NCBI RefSeq assembly: GCF_002072955.1
Contig: NZ_LPUF01000001.1
Coordinates: forward strand, 890,896-954,895
Direction: 5' to 3'
DNA length: 64,000 nucleotides
Source: Methyloprofundus sedimenti
Lineage (GTDB): Bacteria > Pseudomonadota > Gammaproteobacteria > Methylococcales > Methylomonadaceae
This document shows positions 28,331 to 37,497 of the stretch, piece after piece; the first letter of the stretch is position 1, and every line of letters starts with the position of its first letter. Position numbers and translations under genes: made by a program. Below the pieces are notes generated by a model, which saw only the letters and a list, made by a program, of their open reading frames with translations, was not told the DNA's origin and did no database searches.

Positions 28331-29421
28331 CGAATTCATATAATAACTGCAACACCTCTTTAAAGGGTTAGATGGTATAGTTTCCGTCGACTAAAACCTG
28401 AAACTAAAAAGAGGTGCTCAATGAACACGTTTAACCATCTAACCCAAGAGGAAAGATTTTACATTTATACGCAACTAAAACAAGGCGTTTCTAAGAATCA
28501 AATAGCCATCACATTGGGGCGTCATAAATCGACTATTGGACGTGAAATTACGCGTAATACAGGTCAGTGTGGTTATCGTTACAAGCAAGCTGAGAGAATA
28601 GCTAAACAACGCCATATTGATAAGCCCAAAAACATCAAGATGACGGCTGAGTTACAACAGATAATAACGCCTTTAATCAAAGAGAAATGGAGTCCTGACT
28701 GTATTTCAGGACGCTTAAAACAACAAGGTAAGGACTCCGTCAGTCATGAGACTATTTACCGTTATATTTTAGCTAACAAAGCAGCCGGTGGCGATTTGTA
28801 TACTTATTTGAGGCATCAAGCCAAACCTTATCGTAAGCGATATGGAAAAAATGATTATCGCGGAACGATACCCAGCCGTGTTGATATTGATGAGCGACCA
28901 CAAGTGGTTGATGATAAAACGCGTTTAGGTGATTGGGAAGCAGATACTGTTATCGGTAAAGGACATAAAGGCGTATTGGTGACGCTGACTGAACGGGTCT
29001 CAAAGCTCAACTTCGCCATCTCAATTGAGCGTAAAGAATCTGAATTAACGAAAGAGGCGATTATCAATGCTCTTGAGCCTTTTAAACGTTGGGTTCACAC
29101 GATTACCTTTGATAATGGACGTGAGTTTTGTGGGCATGAAGCCATTGCAAAAACACTCGACTGCGGCACTTATTTTGCCAAACCGTATCATTCGTGGCAA
29201 CGAGGTTTAAATGAAAACCACAATGGCTTATTAAGGCAATACTTCCCTAAAAAAGAACCTTTGGATAAGGTAACTCAAGATGAGGTTGATAGTGCAATTA
29301 CAGCACTTAATCATCGTCCAAGAAAAGGGTTAAATTACAGAACTCCATGGGAAGTATTTTGCCAAATAACGGGGGTTGATATAAATAAATCACAGGGTGT
29401 TGCATTAATTGCTTGAATTCG
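28331..29421 (+). mobile_element. IS30-family insertion sequence
   Basis: A 1091-bp element with 26-bp imperfect terminal inverted repeats (28331-28356 and 29396-29421; 21 of 26 positions agree, both starting CGAATTCA and ending TGCAACACC). It encodes one intact transposase. No matching short target duplication is visible at these ends. It lies 50 bp from MITE copy 2. Confidence 0.85.
28421..29416 (+). CDS. IS30-family transposase
   Basis: A 331-residue DDE transposase. N-terminal HTH (LTQEERFYIYTQLKQGVSKNQIAITLGRHKSTIGREITRNT) recognises the ends; the catalytic core shows RLGDWEADTVIGKGHKG with the first Asp, TFDNGREFCGHEAIA with the second Asp, and SWQRGLNENHNGLLRQYFPK with the Glu. C-terminal LNHRPRKGLNYRTPWEVF is diagnostic for IS30. 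It looks intact. Confidence 0.96.
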   Translation: MNTFNHLTQEERFYIYTQLKQGVSKNQIAITLGRHKSTIGREITRNTGQCGYRYKQAERIAKQRHIDKPKNIKMTAELQQIITPLIKEKWSPDCISGRLKQQGKDSVSHETIYRYILANKAAGGDLYTYLRHQAKPYRKRYGKNDYRGTIPSRVDIDERPQVVDDKTRLGDWEADTVIGKGHKGVLVTLTERVSKLNFAISIERKESELTKEAIINALEPFKRWVHTITFDNGREFCGHEAIAKTLDCGTYFAKPYHSWQRGLNENHNGLLRQYFPKKEPLDKVTQDEVDSAITALNHRPRKGLNYRTPWEVFCQITGVDINKSQGVALIA

Positions 29422-29617
29422 CGTCTGTTTCTTTTGTGGTAAATATGATAAATATTTTATGTTCGTTTAACCAGGAATGTGTATGAAAGAGCTATTCATC
29501 TCAGGAGCGCAGGCAGCTTGCCTACGTTATTTTAGGCACATCCTTTAGGCGTATAATTCAAGCAAAAAGTTCCTTCCCTGGAAGGACTGGTTTTGAACCA
29601 TAGGATAAATTGAAAGT

Positions 29618-30244
29618 ATGTACTACGGTGAAAGATTTAACAGCATTACCCATTTGATTGGTGCTATTTTAGCGTTGGTCGGTCTGGGGTCATTATTGAC
29701 TATTGGTATTCAGCAGAATGAGCCTTTGATCATTATAAGTTTTACTGTATTTGGACTGACACTGGTTTTGCTTTATACCATGTCTACTCTTTACCACAGT
29801 TTTCATCCTCCGGAACTTAAGCAGATTTTCCAGAAGCTTGATCATCTGTCTATTTATCTGCTTATTGCGGGTACATATACACCTTATATGCTGGTGTCGT
29901 TGGTAGATAGTAACGGCCCGTTAATGCTCAGCGTAGTCTGGGGACTTGCAGCGACAGGTATATTGCTGGAAATCTATAGCCCTAAGCGAAATGAGTCCCT
30001 GCAAATTGTCATTTATTTATTGATGGGGTGGGTATGTACCCTGGAGTATTCAACTCTTAAAGCGGCTATTACCACCGCCGGAATTGCGTGGCTTACGGCT
30101 GGCGGCATAGCCTATACTGTGGGCATAGTATTTTACGTTATGGATGATATGAACAAGCTGCGCCATGCACATGGTATCTGGCATCTTTTTGTACTCATAG
30201 GCTCGATCTGTCATTTTATTTCCATTATCGGCTATGTCAGATAA
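29618..30244 (+). CDS. trhA: Hemolysin III/PAQR-family membrane protein (TrhA-like)
   Basis: A 208-residue integral membrane protein with seven predicted helices. Family motifs: FNSITHLIGAILALVG, TLYHSF, QKLDHLSIYLLIAGTYTP and RHAHGIWHLFVLIGSICHF, which supply the Ser-His-Asp-His metal-site residues of the PAQR/CREST superfamily. The bacterial relative TrhA (YqfA) in E. coli is linked to membrane fluidity. The gene stands alone downstream of IS30. Confidence 0.9.
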   Translation: MYYGERFNSITHLIGAILALVGLGSLLTIGIQQNEPLIIISFTVFGLTLVLLYTMSTLYHSFHPPELKQIFQKLDHLSIYLLIAGTYTPYMLVSLVDSNGPLMLSVVWGLAATGILLEIYSPKRNESLQIVIYLLMGWVCTLEYSTLKAAITTAGIAWLTAGGIAYTVGIVFYVMDDMNKLRHAHGIWHLFVLIGSICHFISIIGYVR

Positions 30245-30293
30245 TCAGATAAGGCGATTAATAACTGAGCCAGTTCAAGGCAGCCCTAATGAC

Positions 30294-30971
30294 TTATAGC
30301 TCTATCATACGCAAACGGATATTTTCGCTGTCACACACAACAGCGCCAAATTCATTTTCCGATAGGTTCAAAGTATAAATCCGCCACTTATCCGCTAAAC
30401 AGGCCAGCTCGGGTACGCGTAAAAATGATGTAAAATCCTCGGGATTAACCACGCACTGATCTAAACCCAGGGTAATGCCTTTCCCCACGGCTTTAACAAA
30501 GGCTTCTTTTTTAACCCAGAATTGATAAAAAGCATGACTACGCTCAGCTTTATCTAAGCTATACCAAAAATCGGCTTCTTCGGGTGCAAAGCATTTTTTT
30601 ACCAGACCTTCCCATGCGTTACGCGGTTTGTAGCATTCTACATCAACCCCTAGCTGACATTGCCAGCTAATTGCGACAGCCAGAATATCGCCTGAATGTG
30701 ACATATTAAAACTTAAATCCGGAGTGCCGGGTAAAAAGGGCTTACCGAATTCAGTTTTTTCAATGCGCAAGTCTGCTGCTGCTTCAGTAACTCGTTCTGC
30801 TAATAATTGTCTGAGTATTCCATGGCAAATAATATAGCGCTCTCTAAGCTCGGCAAATTTAAACCGTTCAGCAGTCGCTAATTCATCTTTATCCAGGCTA
30901 GCCTGATAATCAGCTAGCCCGGGTGCAAAACTTGATACTGATGAAGCATAGTAAATATCAATATTACTCAT
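30294..30971 (-). CDS. 4'-phosphopantetheinyl transferase (Sfp type)
   Basis: Transfers phosphopantetheine from CoA to carrier-protein serines. I start at 30971 (MSNIDIYYASSVSSFAPGL), which overlaps the end of ggt by 8 bp; the frame opens further upstream inside ggt. 225 residues. Magnesium- and CoA-binding motifs are present: FNMSHSGDILAVAISWQCQLGVDVE and FWVKKEAFVKAVGKGI. No NRPS or PKS lies in the window, so its acyl-carrier target is elsewhere. Confidence 0.9.
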   Translation of the reverse strand: MSNIDIYYASSVSSFAPGLADYQASLDKDELATAERFKFAELRERYIICHGILRQLLAERVTEAAADLRIEKTEFGKPFLPGTPDLSFNMSHSGDILAVAISWQCQLGVDVECYKPRNAWEGLVKKCFAPEEADFWYSLDKAERSHAFYQFWVKKEAFVKAVGKGITLGLDQCVVNPEDFTSFLRVPELACLADKWRIYTLNLSENEFGAVVCDSENIRLRMIEL

Positions 30972-32679
30972 TAATATTCTGCACACTGGCAAAGCCTTCA
31001 CCACGATGGTCGCTAACGGCTGATAGGCTGTCATTAGCTTTATCCAGTTGTACCGCCTGCATATTGCCATAGTTATAAGTTTGTTTAAGCTGATGTCCCA
31101 AGGCTTGTAGACCTTCTATTTCCTGTAGATCCAAGCCGCCTTTTTCATACAAAATCTGATCAGGTATATATTGGTGATGAAAGCGCTTTACCTTGACCCA
31201 TGATTCGGGAGAATGATCAGCGGCAAAATCCAGTGATGCCAGTAGAACCATGGAGATAATCCGGCTGCCACCCGGTGTGCCTAAGACAGCAATGCGTTCA
31301 CTATCTTCTAAAAAAGTAGGGGTCATGCTGGATAACATGCGTTTTTCCGGAGCTATCGAATTGGCATCGCCACCGACCAAGCCATAGCCATTGCCGCTAT
31401 TTTTAGCGCTGACAAAATCATCCATTTCATTATTTAGTAATACACCTGTACCCTCTGCGACCAGTCCGGCACCAAAAGGAAAGTTAATACTTAAAGTAGC
31501 TGCAACACGATTGCCTTGATTATCCATAATGGAAAAATGCGTGGTATTTCGGCCGCCTTGTTTTGCGGGTGTGTGCCCGGTTAAATATTCGCTGGGTAAG
31601 GCCTGATCGGCGCGTATAGTATTAGACAAGCCTTGTGCATAGTGTTTATCAATCAAGCGATCGACTGGTACATCGATAAAATCACTATCACCTAAATATA
31701 ATGCCCTGTCATGATAAGCACGGCGCATCGCTTCAACTATCATGTGTTTTCGCGTTACGCTATCCATTGTTTCCAGGTCGATATTTTCCAGAATATTTAA
31801 AGCTTCTAATAAAACGATACCCCCTGATGAAGGCAGGGCGGCACTGGTGATTTTTATACCTTTATAGCTACCGGTGACGGGTTTGCGTTCGACAACCTGA
31901 TAGTTAAGTAAATCTTTTAACGTCCAGATGCCACCCTCCTGTTGTACTGCATGCACTAATTTATCCGCAACCGTACCCGCATAGAATCCTGATTTGCCTT
32001 GATCCGCAAGGTGCTTTAACGTTTGTGCCAGATCCGTTTGTATCAGCAAGCTGTCCTTATCAGGAATTTGTCCATGTTTTAAAAAAATTGCTGCTGTTTC
32101 CGGGTGCTGATTTAAAACGCCTTTACGAAAACCTAATAACTTTTGGTGTCTTGTACCGATTATAAAGCCTTGCTCGGCATAGCGAATGGCTGGCTGTAAA
32201 CTGGTCGCCAGCGGGAGATTGCCATACTTTTTTGACAAATGCACCAAGCCGGCAGGCATACCAGGAATGCCTGCCGCTAAAGCACCATTTAATGAGAGCA
32301 CTGTATTAACCTCTCCCGAGGCATCAATAAACATCTCTTTCCGGGCGGCAATGGGCGCTTTTTCACGGCCATCAATCATGATGTCCAGGCCGTCACTTTG
32401 GCGATGTAATAACCAGAACCCACCACCGCCAAGTCCGGAGCCAGAGGGTTCAACTACCGCTAATGCAGCGCTTACAGCCACAGCCGCATCATACACATTA
32501 CCACCCTGACGTAATATTTCAAAGCCTGCCTGTGTTGCTAAAGGATGGGCTGAAGCAATCGCTACTTGTCGTGGTTGTTTTACACTGCAGCCTGTTATAC
32601 TGAGCACTATTATCAATAGTAGGCTGGAAAAGCCTGGGTATTTCACCCGTTTATTTTGCTTCCAAAAAGAACTTAACAT
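30964..32679 (-). CDS. ggt: Gamma-glutamyltransferase, lipoprotein form
   Basis: Cleaves gamma-glutamyl bonds of glutathione and related peptides in the periplasm. I start at 32679 (MLSSFWKQNKRVKYPGFSSL), since this gives a lipobox ITGC and an AAGGTG ribosome-binding site. About 571 residues. The autoprocessing Thr lies in GGRNTTHFSIMDNQGN (about residue 378), with GSGLGGGGFWLLHR and the C-terminal TPGGSRIISMVLLASLDF segments typical. A lipid anchor is uncommon for the enzyme. Its start codon overlaps that of the divergent HAD gene. Confidence 0.93.
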   Translation of the reverse strand: MLSSFWKQNKRVKYPGFSSLLLIIVLSITGCSVKQPRQVAIASAHPLATQAGFEILRQGGNVYDAAVAVSAALAVVEPSGSGLGGGGFWLLHRQSDGLDIMIDGREKAPIAARKEMFIDASGEVNTVLSLNGALAAGIPGMPAGLVHLSKKYGNLPLATSLQPAIRYAEQGFIIGTRHQKLLGFRKGVLNQHPETAAIFLKHGQIPDKDSLLIQTDLAQTLKHLADQGKSGFYAGTVADKLVHAVQQEGGIWTLKDLLNYQVVERKPVTGSYKGIKITSAALPSSGGIVLLEALNILENIDLETMDSVTRKHMIVEAMRRAYHDRALYLGDSDFIDVPVDRLIDKHYAQGLSNTIRADQALPSEYLTGHTPAKQGGRNTTHFSIMDNQGNRVAATLSINFPFGAGLVAEGTGVLLNNEMDDFVSAKNSGNGYGLVGGDANSIAPEKRMLSSMTPTFLEDSERIAVLGTPGGSRIISMVLLASLDFAADHSPESWVKVKRFHHQYIPDQILYEKGGLDLQEIEGLQALGHQLKQTYNYGNMQAVQLDKANDSLSAVSDHRGEGFASVQNINE

Positions 32680-33511
32680 GACTGCACCTTTCACTAATAT
32701 ACACGCATTGATCATCGATATGGATGGCGTATTATGGCATGGTGACCAGGCCATTGCCGGATTAAAAGAATTCTTTCAGCTAATACGCGAGCAACAAATT
32801 CCGTTTGTATTGGCCACCAATAACGCCAGCCATACCAACGAACAATATATCAAAAAACTGGCACGCATGGGAGTGGCAGTGGTAGCCCAAGAAATTTTAA
32901 CCTCAGGCATGGCAACGGCACTTTATCTTGCTCAACATAAAGACCCTGCTCAAACGCGGGTGTTTGTTTTAGGTGAAGATGGAGCAATTCAGCCATTATT
33001 AGAGCAGGGATTTACTCTAACTGATCTCTATCAATTAAATACCGAAGCTACGCCCGGGCAGGGTGCGGATATTGTTGTTTGTGGTAAGGATGAGTCGATT
33101 AACTGGGATAAATTATCAACAGCCACGCTGAACTTACGAGCCGGAGCAGAGTTTATTGCCACCAATGGCGATACCACATTGCCAACAGAACTTGGCCTGA
33201 TACAGGGCAATGGTGCTATTTTAGCAGCGTTACATGCAGCTACAGGTTGCACGCCAAAAGTGATAGGTAAACCCGAACCGATCATTTATCAGCAGGCACT
33301 TGCGCTGTTAGGCAGCAGTGCTGAAAACACGATTGCCATTGGTGATCGTCTGGATACCGATATTTTAGGTGCCGTACGTACAGGTATGCGCAGTTTAATG
33401 GTATTAACAGGTGCTTCAACACGTGAAGATATAGAACTGATTGATTATGCGCCTACCTGGGTTATGGATGATTTACAGGCCGTGACAGAAGCTTTGCGCA
33501 ATAGGCGCTAA
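32678..33511 (+). CDS. HAD-IIA family hydrolase (NagD/PGPase-like)
   Basis: A 277-residue cytosolic phosphatase. Motif I IDMDGVLWHGD (residues 13-23), the second motif LATNNASHTNEQY, the C2-cap insertion, KPEPIIYQQALAL with the motif III Lys, and IGDRLDTDILGAVRTGMRSLMVLTG as motif IV are all present. The substrate may be phosphoglycolate, p-nitrophenyl-type or a nucleotide; not determinable here. Its ATG and that of ggt overlap within a single CATG. Confidence 0.9.
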   Translation: MTAPFTNIHALIIDMDGVLWHGDQAIAGLKEFFQLIREQQIPFVLATNNASHTNEQYIKKLARMGVAVVAQEILTSGMATALYLAQHKDPAQTRVFVLGEDGAIQPLLEQGFTLTDLYQLNTEATPGQGADIVVCGKDESINWDKLSTATLNLRAGAEFIATNGDTTLPTELGLIQGNGAILAALHAATGCTPKVIGKPEPIIYQQALALLGSSAENTIAIGDRLDTDILGAVRTGMRSLMVLTGASTREDIELIDYAPTWVMDDLQAVTEALRNRR

Positions 33512-33622
33512 AAACAATCAAAGTATTCTGGTTTTAGATTGTGATTTTAGCCAGATCGATGCACCAGCTTAATGATGACCTGAGTCAGGTGATCGGCTGA
33601 TATCTAAGAGCTGGTGAGCTGA

Positions 33623-34318
33623 TTATTCGACTTTAAAATTAAAATACTTTTGCGGATAAGTCTCATTCTGGAACGTAAAATGCCACCATTCCTCTTTAAG
33701 ATTCTTGAAGCCATTGCGTTCCATTGCAGATTTCAGAGTCACTCTATTTTCATGTTGAGATTTGCTTATACGACTATTGGCTGTGTGAGAGAGGGGATCA
33801 AAGAAATCAAAGTGTGTTCCCATGTCCAACTCCTGATTGCTATGCAAATCTATTATTGTCAAATCTACAGTGCTGCCCCGGCTATGCCCGGATTTTTCGG
33901 CGATATAACCCTCTTTAAATAGATTCTTCTTATCAACTGACGGGTAATATTCGGATTTCATCTTCAAATCACTTAAGTCTTTTGCCCATCTAACGAAATT
34001 ATCTACTGCCCTCTGGGGACGATAGCAATCGAAAATCTTCAGTGACTGTTGATCGGCTGCAAGCTCCTTTTGTACGTTCCTGAGTGCCAGGGCCGTCTCT
34101 CTCGTTAGTAAGCATTTAGGCGCATCGTACCCATCAATCCTTGACCCAACAAAATTGTTTTTACTGTAATACCTGATATCTAAATGAACTGAAGGAATAA
34201 TTTTCTTTATGTCTACAAATTGATCGTCGTGTTTAATCCAGTCTGCCTCCTTTCTCCCTGTGCAAGCATTCAATAGAATAACCACGGCCAGCAATACCAA
34301 AATTGATAAGTTCTTCAT
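33623..34318 (-). CDS. VanX-like D-alanyl-D-alanine dipeptidase, lipoprotein
   Basis: Zinc peptidase of family M15D. The start at 34318 (MKNLSILVLLAVVILLNAC) is fixed by a very strong GGAGGGGG ribosome-binding site and a lipobox LNAC. 231 residues. Zinc and catalytic motifs are visible: SGHSRGSTVDLTIID (His and Asp) and EEWWHFTFQNE (Glu and His), with FDCYRPQRAV upstream. Such chromosomal enzymes usually serve peptidoglycan turnover rather than vancomycin resistance; no vanHA partners are present. Confidence 0.9.
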   Translation of the reverse strand: MKNLSILVLLAVVILLNACTGRKEADWIKHDDQFVDIKKIIPSVHLDIRYYSKNNFVGSRIDGYDAPKCLLTRETALALRNVQKELAADQQSLKIFDCYRPQRAVDNFVRWAKDLSDLKMKSEYYPSVDKKNLFKEGYIAEKSGHSRGSTVDLTIIDLHSNQELDMGTHFDFFDPLSHTANSRISKSQHENRVTLKSAMERNGFKNLKEEWWHFTFQNETYPQKYFNFKVE

Positions 34319-34620
34319 ATTCCCCCTCCATTCTTTTTCAGCTAACACATAAATCTCCGCCTTAATCGGGTGGGTTTTCAAGTTATAAATTTTAGGGAAA
34401 ACATTATGCTGCTTTTCCTCTCAAAACTAAACTCAAGTTGGCGTATCCTTGATTTTCGAAAAGTTTTAAAGGTAATAATATCAATCAAGCTTGAACTTAT
34501 TGCTTCCTTGGCCACATAAATTTCTTTTTTCTTGCTCTCACCAGAGAGTGTGCATTATTTACACCAGATACTGGTATTATATTGCGTATGACTTTATCTT
34601 GAGTAACAGGAAAAACAATT

Positions 34621-36351
34621 ATGCACGCTGACAACAGTATTCTGTTGTATATACTCGAGCTTTTAGCGGCTGCTGTGATAGCTATTCCCATCTTTCATCG
34701 CCTAGGGCTAGGTTCTGTACTTGGCTATCTGTTTGCCGGAGCAGCGCTGGGGCCCTGGGGGTTAAAGCTGATTAACGAGGTCGAAGATTTACGCCATTTG
34801 GCTGAGTTTGGTGTTGTCTTTTTATTATTTTTAATCGGTCTGGAGATGAAAGCCGAGCGTTTGTGGGTTATGCGCCGTCTGGTCTTTGGCCTGGGGATTG
34901 CCCAGGTATTAATCACTGCATTATTACTATTCTGTGTCGCTCAGCTCTTAGATTTTCCTTTAAAAGTCAGTGTTATTGCGGCTTTTGGATTAGCTTTATC
35001 CTCAACTGCCTTTGGCCTGCAGATTTTATCAGAGAAAGGAAATCTCACCTGCGTATATGGCAGAGCATCGTTCGCGGTACTGCTACTGCAGGATCTTGCT
35101 GTGGTGCCGCTGATGGCAATGGTATCACTTTTATCAGGTGGTGAAACATTAACTAGCAGTGCCGGGGTTGGATTTCTGGAAGTGACCGGCGGTATTCTCC
35201 TGGTTATTCTGGTCGGGCGTTTTTTGCTTAATCCAATTTTAGATCGGGTTGCTGCTAGCCGAAATTCGGAAGTTTTCATTGCTGCAACGATATTAATGGT
35301 GCTGGGAATTGGTCGTGCGATGGAGTTATTGCACTTATCAATGGCGCTTGGCGCATTTTTAGCCGGGCTTATGCTTGCCGAATCACATTATCGGCATCAA
35401 ATTGAAGCTGATATTGAGCCGGTTCGCGGCACACTATTAGGCTTGTTTTTTATGACCGTAGGCATGAGCATTGATTTCGGCCTACTGATCAGAGAATGGC
35501 ATTGGGTTTTATTGGCAGTTGCAGGTCTATTGCTAATTAAAGCAAGCGTGCTCTGGCTATTATCCAGGCTAAGCGGTCTCGATAGTCGCAATTCCTTACG
35601 TACAGCATTACTATTATCACAAGCCGGTGAATTTGGCTTTGTTTTATTTGGCTACGCTATGATTGCAGGCGTTCTAATGCCTGAGCGGGTGCAATTTCTT
35701 ACCTTGGTCATCGCCTTGAGCATGGTGTCCACACCTTTTATCGTTAAGCTGGGTGACTGGTGGCTAAAACTGACGGCGCTAGATGAGGGCGAAACTGCCA
35801 TAATCAATACAGCTGTGCCCACACCTGATGCAACTGAAATTCATGGAAAAGTTATTATCGCAGGCTTTGGCCGAGTGGGTCGACGTGTGGCTCAGTTATT
35901 AGATCGTGCCGGAGTAGAGTATATCGCTTTAGATAATAATCATGAGCGTGTTAATCAATTTCGTGGCGAAGGTTTTAATGTGTTTTTTGGTGATGCCCGC
36001 AAATTAAAAGTACTCAAATCTGCAGGCGCAGCACATGCCACCATGCTGCTTTTTTCACTGGATAATTTCTCTAATCTTGAGCATTTGGTTAAAGATGTAC
36101 GGCGTCATTATCCTAATATTCAAATTCATGCGCGCGCACATGATATTGCCCATTGTGAGCAATTACTCAATGACGGCGCAAATCAGGTTGTGGCAGAAAC
36201 ACTGGAAGCCGGATTACGACTAGGGGAAATGGCTCTAATCAATAGTGGTTTTGATAAAGACAAAGCGCAAGCTGTCGTTGCAAATTTTCGCCTGGAATTG
36301 TATACCGCGCTCAACGACAATGTAATATACAAATCCAAACCGTCCAATTAA
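34621..36351 (+). CDS. Monovalent cation:proton antiporter-2 (KefB/KefC-like)
   Basis: A 576-residue inner-membrane CPA2 transporter. The first about 385 residues form 12-13 helices with LGSVLGYLFAGAALGPWGL, LAEFGVVFLLFLIGLEMK and LSSTAFGLQILSEKG. A cytosolic TrkA-N/RCK domain follows with the NAD-binding motif VIIAGFGRVGRRVAQLLDRAGVEYIALDNN (about 420-450). Likely a glutathione- or nucleotide-gated K+/H+ antiporter. It stands alone on the plus strand. Confidence 0.92.
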   Translation: MHADNSILLYILELLAAAVIAIPIFHRLGLGSVLGYLFAGAALGPWGLKLINEVEDLRHLAEFGVVFLLFLIGLEMKAERLWVMRRLVFGLGIAQVLITALLLFCVAQLLDFPLKVSVIAAFGLALSSTAFGLQILSEKGNLTCVYGRASFAVLLLQDLAVVPLMAMVSLLSGGETLTSSAGVGFLEVTGGILLVILVGRFLLNPILDRVAASRNSEVFIAATILMVLGIGRAMELLHLSMALGAFLAGLMLAESHYRHQIEADIEPVRGTLLGLFFMTVGMSIDFGLLIREWHWVLLAVAGLLLIKASVLWLLSRLSGLDSRNSLRTALLLSQAGEFGFVLFGYAMIAGVLMPERVQFLTLVIALSMVSTPFIVKLGDWWLKLTALDEGETAIINTAVPTPDATEIHGKVIIAGFGRVGRRVAQLLDRAGVEYIALDNNHERVNQFRGEGFNVFFGDARKLKVLKSAGAAHATMLLFSLDNFSNLEHLVKDVRRHYPNIQIHARAHDIAHCEQLLNDGANQVVAETLEAGLRLGEMALINSGFDKDKAQAVVANFRLELYTALNDNVIYKSKPSN

Positions 36352-36438
36352 GCTTGCACAATTGATCATGGCTCGCTTCGATCCGGTGTTGACCTTAACA
36401 CATTGGCATAAACCAAGATAACTGCACACATTTCTCTT

Positions 36439-37077
36439 ATGCAAACGATACTTATCCTTGGCGCTACAGGTCAGGTCGGACAACAGATACTACAACTGGC
36501 CTTATGCCACCCTGAAATATTCAGAGTAATTGCGCCTACACGACGACCGCTTACGCATCATGAGAAGCTGGACAATCCTATCGTCGATTTTGAGGAATTA
36601 CCTGCAACAGCGCAGTGCTGGAAAGCCGACCTTGCCCTGTGCGCGCTTGGGACCACACTGAGGCAGGCAAAGTCCAGAGCGGGATTTTATCGTGTGGATC
36701 ACGATTACGTTATGACCGCGGCAAGACTGAGCCAGAATGCAGGAACTCCAGCGTTTGGCCTGGTCTCTTCGCTAGGTGCAGACCTTTCATCCCGAGTATT
36801 TTATTTAAATGTCAAAGGCGAGACTGAACGAGATATTAGCGCTGTAGGTTTTGCTTCGCTAACAATTGCAAGACCCTCGCTATTAATCGGCGGGCCACGA
36901 TCCACCGGTCGTCCCCTTGAAGCCATCGGTTTGTTTCTAGGTAAGCACCTAGCATCGTTACTTCCTCAACGTTATCAAGCGGTATCGACTCTCCAGCTGG
37001 CAGGCGCTTTACTGGAAGCCGGGCTCGATGCTACACCAGGATTACATATCCTCGAATCTGAGCAACTATCTACTTAA
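36439..37077 (+). CDS. NAD(P)-binding Rossmann protein (atypical SDR, TIP30/YbjT-like)
   Basis: A 212-residue soluble protein. N-terminal ILILGATGQVGQQILQLAL is the NAD(P)-binding GxxGxxG motif; LALCALGTTLRQAKSRAGFYRVDHDYVMTAARLSQNAG and SLGADLSSRVFYLNVKGETERDI match the HTATIP2/atypical SDR group. The substrate is unknown. It lies 87 bp after the antiporter gene. Confidence 0.82.
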   Translation: MQTILILGATGQVGQQILQLALCHPEIFRVIAPTRRPLTHHEKLDNPIVDFEELPATAQCWKADLALCALGTTLRQAKSRAGFYRVDHDYVMTAARLSQNAGTPAFGLVSSLGADLSSRVFYLNVKGETERDISAVGFASLTIARPSLLIGGPRSTGRPLEAIGLFLGKHLASLLPQRYQAVSTLQLAGALLEAGLDATPGLHILESEQLST

Positions 37078-37125
37078 AACACAAATCCAATAATGAGTCT
37101 GTTAATTTTACAAATAGTGATTAAA

Positions 37126-37205
37126 CTCGGGTAAGAACCGGTTTCTCTCCGGTTCTCCCCACACTACTCTGCATGCGGCTCCGCACCGGGCGGTTCATCA
37201 GTCAT
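37126..37205 (-). ncRNA. Group II intron 3' relic (domains V-VI)
   Basis: On the minus strand a GAACCGCCCGGTGCGG / CCGCATGC / GGTGTGGGGAG-type pattern, with AGTAGTGTGGGGAG here, is the sequence normally found downstream of LtrA-type intron ORFs (domain V). It is followed by a perfect 7-bp hairpin (37149-37155 with 37135-37141) like domain VI, and by TTACCCGAG, close to the usual intron end CTACCCGAT. No reverse transcriptase or intron body is present, so it is a truncated relic. Recognition is from memory of the motif. Confidence 0.5.
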
Positions 37206-37497
37206 TATTCTTTTTCATTATCCTGCTCCTGCTTTTAGTTTATACTGCGATTATTGCCAGGCTCTTGAAATTAGGTATGTGTCTTGGGTAATAAGGAAAT
37301 TCTAGTTAGCAACAGTGACACTGATTAGGTAGAAAGTATCGGATGCAGATCAACAGGGAATAGCAATTATTTCTATGTATGACTTAAGTAATAATCGAAA
37401 TAGCTGCTTAGGTGCCTGGAAAAGTTAAAACTCTGGTAGTCGTTGTTTCGCTTATAGCGATAGTTAGAAATTAAAAAAGCTTATAAAGTTACCTGAG
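37206..37497. other. Intergenic, nothing assigned
   Basis: AT-rich sequence between the intron relic and the kinase-fusion gene. I see no gene, strong hairpin or repeat. The following gene starts after a weak CCTGAG ribosome-binding region. Confidence 0.5.

Noticed and set aside
33623-34318. Vancomycin-resistance vanX
   Set aside because: No vanHA or regulator nearby, and a lipoprotein signal points to cell-wall turnover in a Gram-negative.
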